From: Skeletonema tropicum
Lineage: Eukaryota > Bacillariophyta > Thalassiosirophyceae > Thalassiosirales > Thalassiosiraceae
Direction of reading: 5' to 3'
Length of the DNA stretch: 64,000 nucleotides
Assembly (NCBI GenBank): GCA_037178625.1
Contig: CM074136.1
Coordinates: forward strand, 2,232,001 to 2,296,000
Each line of letters starts with the position of its first letter. Within the stretch, counting starts at the first letter, position 1. Below the pieces are notes generated by a model. It saw nothing but the letters and a program-made list of their open reading frames with translations. It was not told the DNA's origin and made no database searches. Below are positions 42,588 through 53,500 of this stretch, one piece after another. The position numbers and the translations under genes were made by a program.

Positions 42588-43366
42588 ATGTCTCCATCAG
42601 TAGCAAAAGTAAATAATGCCTTCGACTCCCCTGCAAAGAACACACGCAGCAACACGGAAGCCACCGCCAAGGTGGCTGCGGCAATTACGAAGTCCAAAGA
42701 TGCTGCCTTTCGTGATAGTGATGAAGAATCCAGTGACGATGATGAAGTTAAAGACAACGGACCATCTAGACGAGATCGGGTGTTGGCACGTTTGGCAGAG
42801 GCGGAATCTCAAGAGGACGAAGAGGATGAAGAAGACGAAATCTTTTTCAAGCATGCTTTCCACAACTCAACGACAACATCAAGAGGACTCCGACAAACAA
42901 CTTGCCACTATCACGTGGCAAAGGACGTTCCCGTTCCACATCACCCGCACCCCCGTCTAGTAAGAAGGGTTTAAAGAAGGAAGACCAGGCAGCCAGCATT
43001 GCAGCAGCAAGCCAATCCATCCAAGAAGCACGTGAGGCATCAACTCGCATGATGAACATGGAGAATCTGAGGAGGTGTAAAAAGGCGATGTTTGAGCAAA
43101 CGATTAAAATGGAGAAGTACTGCAAGTACAAGGTACTCCCTAGGGATGATAAACGAATTGCCATGAAGAAGAAATATCAGCACTGCAAGCAGATATTCAA
43201 AACTTATCAGAAGGAGTACGATGAGCTCAAGAGACAGCTAAAATATGAAAGCGAGGGAGACTCGACGGACTCATCAAATGAAGATGAAGGGGCAAATAAA
43301 TCTACTGAATCAGGTGGTGGAAAGAAAAGGGAGTGGGTAGATGGACCGGGAGCAGAGGAGTGCTAA
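42588..43366 (+). pseudogene. Harbinger partner protein, one frameshift
   Basis: The first frame opens at the ATG at 42588 (MSPSVAKVNNAFDSPAKNTR) and runs through an acidic tract (DEEDEEDE) to about 42840. A second frame then continues with NLFQACFPQLNDNIKRTPTN, LPLSRGKGRSRSTSP, a Lys-rich coiled-coil-like segment and a C-terminal GAEEC. The two halves read as one protein if a single base is missing in the GAA/GAC-rich acidic tract. In this superfamily the second ORF is usually a Myb/SANT-like DNA-binding partner needed for transposase nuclear import. I cannot see the three helices clearly, so the role is inferred from position. An intron is an alternative, but no good GT-AG pair fits. Confidence 0.72.
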
Positions 43367-43375
43367 ATATTAAAA

Positions 43376-44920
43376 CTAAAGGGGACTAAAGAATTCTCTA
43401 TCAATGATATCCCCCGAAAGTGATGTGTGCTGTTTCTTCAACTCCTCTCTCTTTCGTATTAAATTACTCATTGGCCTTCCAATGTCTTGATGACGGAGTT
43501 CTTCCACTATTGCATCTCTTGTGTGAGATACTCCAATATACATTTCAAATGTGTCGTCCGGAAGCTGCGGCATATACGTCATCCCAAGAGGAGCAGTTGG
43601 GAGTGGCGTAATCTCTAGATCTAGTTCATCATCATCGCTGTCGGTAAAGTAAGACACCGTTCTCACTTTATCATAGGGACGATCTTGCTGTAGAATAAAA
43701 TTGTGCAACCTTGCACATGCCATCAGTATTGCGGTATTCTTCTCCATTGAACACTCGAGTTTCTTCCGTAAAATTCTGAACTTGTTAACCATGTATCCGA
43801 ATGCCATCTCAACTCTGATGCGCAACTGTGACAAGTGATAATTGAAAGAATCATTGGAACGGTCATGTCGCTGACTCCCCGTGAAAGGTGTCAGAACATT
43901 CTCACTAAGATTGTATGCTGCATCAGCGACAATGTAGAGACCACGAGGGAGATTGTCAATAACATACTTCAAATCAACCGCTCTTGGGTATGACACATTG
44001 TCGTTCGTACACCCCGGTGATACGACCCCAAAATATCTGAATTGCAAGTCATCCTGCACCATTGCTTGACAATTTAAGCCATAGGATTCATAGTGCCCAG
44101 AATAGTATGCAAGTACATTCACTGCCTCTTTCTCAGTTGGTCGATCAGTGGGTTGGAAGAATCCATCCATGGCACCAACACACCCATGATATATGTGTGG
44201 AATGGAGCTTCTCTTCCTCCATCCATTATTAATTGTCTTCCATTCTTCATCCGATCGTGGAAGGGAAATATTGAGTTCTGGAGCCAAGTTGACTGCATCA
44301 ATGAAATCATCAATGGCCTTGTACGATGCCGCTCTACACGTATGCACCACGTGACGCATATCAGTCGCCCTCCCCCCACACAAATATCTCATCCCAGTAG
44401 CAACAATGTGCTCTGGCAAGATCGGATCTTTGGATCTACTGTTGTATTCTTTGCGCAGGAGAAGAGGCTTGAGAATACTCAAAAGGGTTTCATATGCCTC
44501 GTAAGACATCCGATACTCATTCTCAAACAAGCCTTCATGCATCAATTGCTTAACATGGGCGTCCCATAACATACGCTAGTGTTCCCAGCGCTCTTTCCTA
44601 ACGTTGATTGCGTTTGACATGACCATTAGATCCTCGAGGTCGTTCGTGTCATGGTCCACATCATTGAGAAGACGGTGCGTGTTGATGTCAAATATTGGAA
44701 ATTCCTCCAAATCGTCTGAACCGCTGCCAAAACTACCCATGCTGCTAATGCCACTATCACCAAAACAGCTGCTGCCGCTACCATCACCAAAATAGCTGCT
44801 GCCGCTACTGCCGCTATTGCCGACGGAGAGATCTGTGTTAATGCTGAAGTTGTCGCTGTCGGAAAGAATGCCGTCAGACAAGATGCCGCCGCGGCTGCTT
44901 GTTATGCTAATGCTGTCAAA

Positions 44921-44964
<44 letters not shown>

Positions 44965-45028
44965 CCATCGTGGCTAGGGCTTTGGCTGCCCTACGTGACC
45001 GTCCTCTGGCTTTTTTGCTCGATGTCAT
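43376..45028 (-). pseudogene. PIF/Harbinger transposase (DDE_Tnp_4/HARBI1-like), one in-frame TAG
   Basis: The ATG at 45028 opens a Ser-rich N-terminal part (MTSSKKARGRSRR, then a poly-Ser run and acidic repeats) ending NVRKERWEH. An in-frame TAG (44578-44576) follows, and the frame continues from 44572 as MLWDAHVKQLMHEGLFENEY for 398 aa. Counting from that Met, the catalytic triad is D136 (GCVGAMDGFF), D217 (YIVADAAY) and E255 (RIRVEMAFGY), followed by NKFRILRKKL and ARLHNFILQ, all standard for Harbinger nucleases. The stop lies in the linker before the conserved region, so the catalytic domain is complete. Readthrough, an internal start at 44572, or a sequence error would each leave an active enzyme. 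Confidence 0.88.
44919..44962. repeat. CTG/GCT trinucleotide microsatellite
   Basis: An almost pure GCT run encodes the poly-Ser tract of the transposase N-terminus on the minus strand. Confidence 0.9.
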
Positions 45029-45278
45029 GATTATTATTATTTTGTGGTTGGTATTGATTTGAGATTCGTGTGGCCATACAAAATTGTACAAAATCTCGTG
45101 TGAGCTGGCCACATCTCACACGAGATCTCGTGTGGCCACACGAATCCGTCTGAGACGTTCATCGGGGAAATGTGCAACAAAATGACAATTCGTACAGTGA
45201 TTCCCGGTAATGTTAGGTAAATGTGCAAAAAGGCATAAATTCGTCTCGTGTGTGGAGCGCAAAGACTGCCCCTTTTAA

Positions 45279-47075
45279 GGCCGGTCCCCACCGTCCCCGA
45301 ATACGAATACGAATTAGGCACATAGTGAATTCCTACGTATCATTTGACTCGACTTCAAAATGTTGGGATTCGGGCTCCGAATCCCAACCCCCTAATTCGG
45401 TGTACTAAAGGGGCTACTGGAAGCTCTTGTATGTAGTGATCGGCCCGACGCCCGACCGACCATCCATCCATCATCCATCGATCGGCAACGCAACAACATC
45501 ATCACGACCATCATGTCGGGCCGTAAGCCATAGCACAATCAATTAAGATTATTCTAACACACCATAAAGCTATCATCTTTATCAGTTTTTGATGTAGAAA
45601 ACGCTGATGTAGCTGGAAGGTTACGAAATTGAGAACTTACAGACGTATCGGCGGGTATATCGACGGCATCGATTTTTGGTCTATTTTGGTGAAGGTGGCA
45701 AATATCGTCGACGAAGAAACGCATAAATAGATTCATAAGGCCTCCACAGCATTCTCTGCTCTATAATAATGTTGATGACCGATATTGGTACTCAACCCGC
45801 CTGGTATCTGCCTTGAAATCACTTGTAGGCAATGTCCTTTGGGTGTTGAATTTTGAATTTTGTCAACAGATGCATGTGTGGGCATAAAAATCTCATTAGG
45901 ATGTTATTAATACACACAACAACACATTATATTGCAATCAATCCATATAATATCACAAGAGCAGACCGCCTTGCTGTTTCTTATCCAGTGTTGCAGCATC
46001 GAATCAATAATTAACACGATGTAATCTCTCTAGAAGACAATACATAGGTGCTTATGTGATGGTTGCTAACAATCATTAATAAGGATAATTATCTGCTTTA
46101 AATAATGTTTTATATTTCTTCTTCTTATGCAGATCCTTGCACAGGTTGAAAGGAAGACGCATGTTGCACCACGACTGAGTCAACTAGACTACCATTGTTC
46201 TTCTAGCTGACCAACCTCCTTCGATAAAATGTTGCACACCCTTCAGCACAGTACTTTTCAAGAATCATTCACCCTTTCTTTCTCCAGATTGACGGCTTCT
46301 ACCGTATATTGTGTATATTTTTTGGTGATCACCCATTGTCTCCCAATAGTCATCTCAGATTTAGTTCCAGGATAGATCTTCATCTACAGCAGATTGTCGC
46401 CTCTTTGCCAGACGTCACTTATTGTAAACATCGTCACGATCCCCACTCCTCTCCTCTCCTCTAGAAAATTTTAGCTAAACGCTGTATCGTTGGATAATCA
46501 AGGGAGCTTGTATCGACAGTACCACACGGATACAAATGCAGCGCCGACTCGTCAATTATTGTTAAATTATCACCGCTAAAGTAGTAATAGATGAGTGTTC
46601 ATGGCTCATGACCCTCTGGTTGTGAGCTAAAATTCATCACTATTTATCATAAGAAGTCGCTTCACTGGGAATCTCATTCGATGGATAATAACACATTGGT
46701 GACATTAGAAACCGCCGTCGTTGAAATGATATGATGATCGAAGATTTTGTTAGTATGTAACATCACCGGAGCCGATGAGGTTAAGTACCGGCACCAGCGG
46801 CAGCGCCACCAGCTGTGCCGGTGCCCACGGCCTGGCAGATGGTGCTTCCATTTTCCAACCTTGCCAATTACAACTGTTGGTGCTTGATACTCTCCTCATA
46901 TATGTACATGGTATGATGTTTCATGATGATATTGTGCTTCGTGCTTTTCGTTTTCGGACGGTGTGGAGCACTTTTTATGCCTCCCCGGATCCGAATCCAG
47001 CAAGCAGTACCTACCAGTTCCTACCTACGTAGGAGCGGATTCGTATTCGTTTTCGGAGACGGTGGGGACGGCCGT
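45279..47075. other. inverted-repeat-bounded intergenic segment
   Basis: The left edge (about 45279-45316) reads GGCCGGTCCCCACCGTCCCC then GAATACGAATACGAATT. The complement of about 47038-47073 reads GGCCGTCCCCACCGTCTCC then GAAAACGAATACGAAT. These are imperfect inverted repeats of about 35 bp, 1.8 kb apart. The interior has only short ORFs. The segment could be a decayed DNA transposon into whose end the Harbinger element inserted, or two unrelated copies of a small repeat. Confidence 0.4.
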
Positions 47076-50000
47076 AGGAAACTGAAAATTACTTGACACA
47101 CCAATTGGAAGAGTTTGAATTTCGGGGACATATGTCAAAGTCCTTGGGGGGCTGCCCTCGGTGAGAGGGAGTAGGTACTGGCGGGAAACAAATGGCACCT
47201 CCACCGAGCGAGGTGCGATTTTCCAAATCTTACACACAAAACACTAACAAAATGGTGAGAGTCATAAATATAGAGTTGGGTCACGTTCCATCACGGGAAA
47301 AAAGTTGGGACAAGGAAATTTTTCGGATCGGGTGGATGGAATCACGGGTGCAAATGGAACCAAAAAAAAAATTGCTTTGTTATCAGTTAAATAGGCTATT
47401 TAGCGTTAGATATACCTTTTACAATGCTCTGCATGGCCAATAAGTCCCTCAACTCTCCTACTACCCCATTTATTCAATTCAATGCACTCAAAAGATCAAC
47501 AAGTGGTCATGCTGGCCAAATCCATGTCATGTTTTTTGATCGGAAGACTTGCCCGAGTGAGGGTCTTAAAGTATTTATGTATGCACGTGGTGAGGAGAGT
47601 CAATTTCAATAGGTTATGGGTCCTCACGGGTCTTCACGTGATGAAGGGTCGCGTGATTGGATTTCACGGATCACGTGACTCACGTGAGTACTCACACCTC
47701 GTGACCCAACTCTACATAAATATGGCCATGATACTCGACAAAAATACATAGAGAAGTCTGATCATATCATACCAATCAATCACTATACATTATTTGCTGC
47801 ATAAGAAACTGTAATTCATCGATATGGAGCACTTATCGACGAAATTGGCACCAAGAACTGAAATTTCGATCTAGAATGACGCATGCCTACGACATATCTG
47901 CATGCCTATTCTTGCTGTTTTGCGAGAGTAATGCTAATGATGTTGTCCAGTGGTTGAAAAGCAACATGAACAACACACTGCCTAACCCAGTTTTTTATGT
48001 AGATTTCGATTCTGTGATTGGCGACGGCCGAATCGAGCTCGTTGTGATCGTATGTGGCTCTAACCGACGCAGACATAAAATCTGCACATTCCTGGCAACA
48101 TCAGGACATACTCATATTTTATAGCTTTCGGTAATTTAATAGCCATGTTGCGTTACAAAGTCCTTCTATATGTTATGATGATTGATAATTATTATCAGTT
48201 TTAATAATTTCATGCCAATTACACGTATTCATGCCAATTACACGTATTCATAGAGTAGCAGGCCGAATCATCCGCAATTGTTTTGATACCATCCGGTAGG
48301 AAAGGTGTAGTTAGCAGTCACAGGATAATCTGAAACCAATGTAAAACGCTCAAAACAGACGGCTGTTGTTGTTGCAAGATGAAAGGGCCCCTATCTTGCG
48401 GAGTAAATATACTCAAAATCTCTTCAGATACTCTTTTATGTGATAGGGTAGGGCTCCTCATTTTCCACCAAAATATGCTATATTTCAACCAGTCCAATAA
48501 TGTCGTAGCCGCAATGAAATAGAGAAACCTGGTCAGGCAGCGTTGATTGCTATATAATAGTCATCACCTCACTGAGTTTTGGCACCTTTTCATTCCATTT
48601 TCTATCAGATATACGCATTATTCTCTACGATGTACATGAAGGAAATTATCCATTTTTACCACATGAATTTACTATGCCACCACATGCGTCATAGAGCACT
48701 CAGACACACTTTCAACATGATAAACAGCCTCCGAATAGTATATAGTTGGCACCTGCAACGTTGTTAAGTGGCAGAGCAACTCCAACTATTCATCTGAAGA
48801 CCATAATGGAAGCGCATCATCAACCTACCATTTTCCGGCACCTTTACTTTGGTGTCATAGCATGTAGCGATGGCGTTGGTCTGTGATCAAATGAGGGCAT
48901 CGCTTCACAGAAATAGTATTGGAGAGAGAGTTGCTGCAGTACGGTCGTCTAAATTTATGTGTAGGTAGTGTTTACGGTGTCGACGCGATAGGGGTCGAGG
49001 TGCGCCATGAGACCTGAGAACTGCTAACAAATTAACTAGCGAAGTCTGTCCCAAAACTTTTTCACTTTGCCCCGGAATCAAAATGCCCTCCCCCTTTTCG
49101 GGGAGCCCCGCCGGGCAGGTCTAATCGTTTGCCGTCACTTTCACACGATACGAACACAACATTTGCCCTCAATAACCATGGCGGAATACCGCCGTTAGTA
49201 CAGAGCGGATGGCCGGCCGATGCCACCCAAAGTCGAGCCCGGCGCCCTCAGTGGACCGATAGAGATCAAATGATGTGATGGTTGCGCACCATACGGTCTC
49301 AGAGCCTTACTTTGGGGTTTCAGCTGCAATTATGACCGTTACTACGTAAAAACACAACAACACACCGGCCCCCTCAGCAACAAACTATCATTGGGCCCCA
49401 ATCCAATCGACTATGACGGAGACAATGAATATTATTGACGATATAACAATTATGGATGAGTCGGATAGCATTTTCTTCACGCAATTTTGTCGATACGGAC
49501 CCCCTCGGTCTATCTATGATGTGTTACGTGATTTTAACAATAATACGGCGCTGTGAAAGGAGAGGATTCTCAATGATTAACAACACAGACGGGGTGGGGG
49601 ATCTGGGTTATGATGTAGCATTGTATTTCCGTTGTGTATGGGTATGAGTATGCCAGAGCAGCTTTATCGACGAAGCTGCTGCTGTACATACTTCGTATTA
49701 TTTGCCCCGCTGCAAAGTGACCGTTGGTAATTCAAATGACAACTGAATTGGCCCCTCCCTCATACAGCACTTGACCTGGACCCTGATCGCCCTTCCACGA
49801 TGCAGCAAACAAGTAACATTGATAATTATGACAGGAATACGCTGACAGGTGGTCGGTAGAATTGACTAGCGTAGCGATGAAATTTGCTGTACATGTTGGG
49901 GGGAGGGAATATTATAACATACAAAGTGTGAGGGGAGGAGAATGATGGGGATAACAAAAATGACTTCATTATTATTGGTCGAGCATAGTGAACATTGACA

Positions 50001-51006
50001 AACCGAGGGCAGCATTAAGATGGAGCCAGGGCCGGGGGGATGGGTATGCCATTACTTCGTTGTGGTAATAATATCTGTGCTGAGTAGTTTGGGCGAGGCT
50101 GTCCAAGTCTTGTGAATTGGAAGAGAGATTGTAAGGAAAGCTTTTTTAGGAATTGTGCCAAAACAAAACAATCAATTGATCTTGTGAGGGGGTGTATAGG
50201 TTTAAGACACAAGAGGAGATGGACGTGTTGGTGTGCAATGATTCCTGCGATCATCCAATATAACAACTTGCATGACCGGAGGAAATGAACAAAACCCAAA
50301 ACCAATCGGTCGAGAGATAAAAAGAGGTGCAATAAACATGGTGGTAATTCCATTGGCAGCTACAACATCTTCTTCATGACTGGAAATCTGTAGAGCAACT
50401 CTTACTTGATTGATTGAGTAATTGCTGGGAAGCACATGTAATGTAGATCATCTCTAGAGTAGACATTTAATACGGTGCATAACCGATTTGTAACCAAAGG
50501 AACGTATCAGGGTAATGTTTCCCCACCACTTTTTTGATTTACTTGAATCTATGACCATTGTTGACCCCTGAGATGGCAGAGTTTATTGGGAGATCTAAAC
50601 CTCTCTTGGCCTATATATGTTAGACCACGAATGCAGTGTCATGATATCCACCAAATAGCGCCCCCTACTATCATATTGGAGCCAAGGGTAACACACCATG
50701 GCGTTATTTACAGTGATATCGCTCTGTATCGACGGTTCCAACTTGATATGTCGGTTTTGGGGGTGAAAAAGTGCCGCTGATGTAATGGTCGATACGTCAA
50801 TACACGTTGGATATCGCTAGTCACGGTCTACACCATTCGAATCAGTGTTGAAAATTGGTCTAGGCTCTATGCTTATGAGTCTATAGATGGTTTGTGATGG
50901 TGTTAGAGGTATTGTGCATCCATCGATAGCGTCGTCGTGTCCAAGCTTCGGTAGAAGATTAGAGCTGTAGTATCTTTTGATTATGGTGGTGATGGATAGA
51001 GGGTGT
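47076..51006. other. long gene-poor region
   Basis: No ORF over 112 codons is present and none has a domain. Small features are four CACGTG sites at 47584, 47635, 47672 and 47681, and a doubled CATGCCAATTACACGTATT near 48211-48250. No RNA gene was recognised. Confidence 0.45.
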
Positions 51007-51407
51007 AAATGGCGTCAGTAAAAGGGGGGTGCGTAATCACACGTCCAGACGACTTAAACTGGACTTGTGGTGAGCAGTCACAAAGAGGTATGTAAAGTTA
51101 GACAACCTCAACACTCCTTCTCGAAGCATGAACCGCCGTCAAGCTGTCGTACTTCGCTCCTTCTAACTGCCATATCACTTGCTCCATATTACGGACCCTG
51201 AATTTTACTTCGTCGAGATAATGCCTACCTCACAACATCAATGCTTCTGGCGAGGCTCGAACTGGGGACCAGAGCGAAGCGTACTTGGGCTCATAACCTG
51301 TAAATGGCGTCAGTAAAAGGGGGGTGCGTAACCACACGTGCAGACGACTTAAACTGGACTTGTGGTGAGCAGTCACAAAGAGGTATGTAAAGTTAGACAA
51401 CCTCAAC
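51005..51407. repeat. about 100-bp direct repeat pair beside the 347-bp array
   Basis: TGTAAATGGCGTCAGTAAAA through AAAGTTAGACAACCTCAA occurs at about 51005-51113 and 51299-51407 with few changes. Between them, about 51235-51290 contains on the minus strand a decayed tRNA-like 3' half with AGTTCGAGCC. The second copy runs straight into the array. Confidence 0.8.
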
Positions 51408-52247
51408 CAGGTTCCCTTCAACAGGGATCGAACCCTGTACCGTGTGGAGCAACCATGTCGATGTGACCGCTTAGACCAAAAGGTCTCTCCTTGACATCAA
51501 ACTGTGTCAAGGGTATATTAAGTGTCACATCACCTCTGTCAGCCAACATCAACACTCTCCTCGGACTGAGGCACAAATACAGCCGATAGTGCGCTAAATA
51601 CTGATGTGGTCCACGATGATAATGGACGAAATTCGGAGAGCCTCCCCCTGCCAGCACATACAGGACACCTACTGAACGATACGAGGGCCTTTGTACTATT
51701 ACGACAGAGTGGGAGAGACAAGGCCATGACGGGCATCGAGCCACGGAACGGCTACAGGTTCCCTTCAACAGGGATCGAACCCTGTACCGTGTGGAGCAAC
51801 CATGTCGATGTGACCGCTTAGACCAAAAGGTCTCTCCTTGATATCAAACTGTGTCAAGGGTATATTAAGTGTCACATCACCTCTGTCAGCCAACATCAAC
51901 ACTCTCCTCGGACTGAGGCACAAATACAGCCGATAGTGCGCTAAATACTGATGTGGTCCAGGATGATAATGGACGAAATTCGGAGAGCCTCCCCCTGCCA
52001 GCACATACAGGACACCTACTGAACGATACAAGGGCCTTTGTACTATTAAGACAGAGTGGGAGAGACAAGGCCATGACGGGCATCGAGCCACGGAACGGCT
52101 ACAGGTTCCCTTCAACAGGGATCAAACCCTGTACCGTGTGGAGCAACCATGTCGATGTGACCGCTTAGACCAAAAGGTCTCTCCTTGACATCAAACTGTG
52201 TCAAGGGTATATTAAGTGTCACATCACCTCTGTCAGCCAACATCAAC
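51408..52247 (-). repeat. 347-bp tandem repeat with tRNA-like segment (SINE-like)
   Basis: There are two full units and one partial unit (starts near 51408, 51756 and 52102), nearly identical, period 347 bp. On the minus strand each unit holds a tRNA-like stretch. An A-box-like TTGGTCTAAGCGGTCA comes first. About 45 bases later follows a perfect T-arm, CAGGG TTCGATC CCTG, with a B-box GGTTCGATCC. The third unit has the B-box changed to TTTGATCC. An acceptor stem does not pair cleanly, so this is a tRNA-derived repeat rather than a working tRNA gene. Head-to-tail tandem copies are unusual for a SINE. Confidence 0.75.
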
Positions 52248-52941
52248 AGAGGGAGGTGGGCTCAAATTTTGCTGCGGTGCTTCTCCTCCTCCTCCTCCTC
52301 CTCCTTCGTCAGATAATTTTTGAATTTGGGAGTCCGTCTCACTGGAGTCACACAATTCTGTGATTTTTTGAGTTTTTGGATTCCGGGGCAAAGTGTAATT
52401 TTTTTGGGACAGGAATTCTCAGGTCTCATGGTGGTGTGGAGTTGTGTGGACGGTCGTGCCAATTTCTCCGAGGTGCGATTTTGTTCCCGCCAGTAGCTTA
52501 TGTAGATAGGAGTACATAAGTAATAGCAACTAAAATAATCAATCAACATACTAACTTAGATGGGCGAAATAATGTGAAAGGGATCGCAATAGGGTTATCC
52601 GGTTTGTCTCTTCGGCTGCTGGATGAATTTGATTGACTAGAATTGGTTGTTGAGGTTCAAGGTTCAAGCAGACGGTTTTTGCTTTTACTAAACTGCAACT
52701 TCATCAACGCGGGTCCAAGTGTAAAAGTACAAGTTTTATGTAAAACGACCTTCACAAAATCTCTTCACCGACACGACCTGACAAAATACGTGTCTCTTTC
52801 ACATCACCATGTATGTCATCAACATACGAACCCTCAACCCATCACAACGAACAAGCACATCACAACTAACTCCACACATATTTACTTCGTGCTTAGGTAG
52901 TTGTTCGTTCGTTGTTCATACTTAGAGTTATAAGAAGCAAG
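52248..52941. other. 5' flank of the small spliced gene
   Basis: This contains a (CTC)n microsatellite near 52276-52305 and otherwise nothing recognisable. The last few hundred bases presumably hold the promoter and 5' UTR of the gene at 52942. Confidence 0.45.
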
Positions 52942-53500
52942 ATGGTTGCCAGCAACAAATATGCCACACCAAATGAAGACGATGATTTCGTCATGGAGAT
53001 TCCAACAAAAACAGATGTATCTCCCAATCCAGCAGATGTTCGAGAGATCGATCTGAGCCAGATGGATATCCAAGACGTGAAGTCGCTGCATAAGAGTGGT
53101 GAGTAGCCCCCGACAAGTGCATCTACTCATTTGGAAGTAATAATCTGTCTCATCATCTCTCTCTGCCACTCTCTACTTTCATGCAATATTATCTCATTTC
53201 AATTCAGACCCATTTATGTACTACTCCATTCCAGGCGTTCTCAAGGCATCTCTCACTCTCAACGACGTGGATTACTCTGACGTCACGAGTTTAAGTAATG
53301 CCGATTCTCAACCAGCAGAGGATGATTCAAGCAAGGTTTTACGAAGGACCCGTGTTTCGTTTGAAAGCCATGCAAGCGTGGTAATGGAAGATATGCTTGC
53401 TGAGTTTGATCAAGAGTTCGGTGGTGAAACAATATTCGATGTTGATGTTGAAGATATCTTATCAATGTTTGAAAAGAAGTCACGCCCTTCCGGACAGTAG
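52942..53500 (+). CDS. small acidic 149-aa protein, two exons, unknown
   Basis: Exon 1 is 52942-53098 and exon 2 is 53208-53500. The 109-bp intron starts GTGAGT and ends TTCAG, and joining in phase 1 gives 149 aa. The ATG sits in AGCAAGATGG. The protein is acidic throughout. A central block spans the splice (DPFMYYSIPGVLKASLTL), followed by LRRTRVSFESHASVVMEDML and a C-terminal acidic helix (DVEDILSMFEKK). The pairing of a YYSIPxV block with an RTRVSFExH block looks like a conserved short-protein family of diatoms, but I cannot name it or assign a function. There is no signal peptide or membrane helix. Confidence 0.7.

Larger units (their letters stand above)
42356..45275. mobile_element. PIF/Harbinger DNA transposon, nearly complete
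   Basis: It encodes a Harbinger-type DDE transposase on the minus strand and a charged partner protein on the plus strand. The two are convergent and their 3' ends are 9 bp apart, a layout known for two-gene PIF/Harbinger elements. Imperfect terminal inverted repeats are visible: the left end has GTCTTTGCGCTCACACACGA, and the complement of the right end has GTCTTTGCGCTCCACACACG. Both are preceded by a G/A-rich start. TAA at 42353-42355 and 45276-45278 fits the 3-bp target duplication of this superfamily. Each ORF carries one disabling change, so the copy is either freshly dead or affected by sequence errors. Confidence 0.88.

Noticed and set aside
45513..45530. Possible histone-like first exon (MSGR followed by GTAAGC)
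   Set aside because: No matching second exon was found downstream, and a four-codon exon is not evidence.
51411..51490. A functional tRNA gene on the minus strand
   Set aside because: A- and B-boxes and the T-arm are good, but the acceptor stem does not pair and the anticodon arm is not clear, so it is called tRNA-like.
51418..52115. Repeated 116-codon minus ORFs
   Set aside because: They are by-products of the 347-bp repeat and cover the tRNA-like segment. The identical spacing reflects the repeat, not a gene family.
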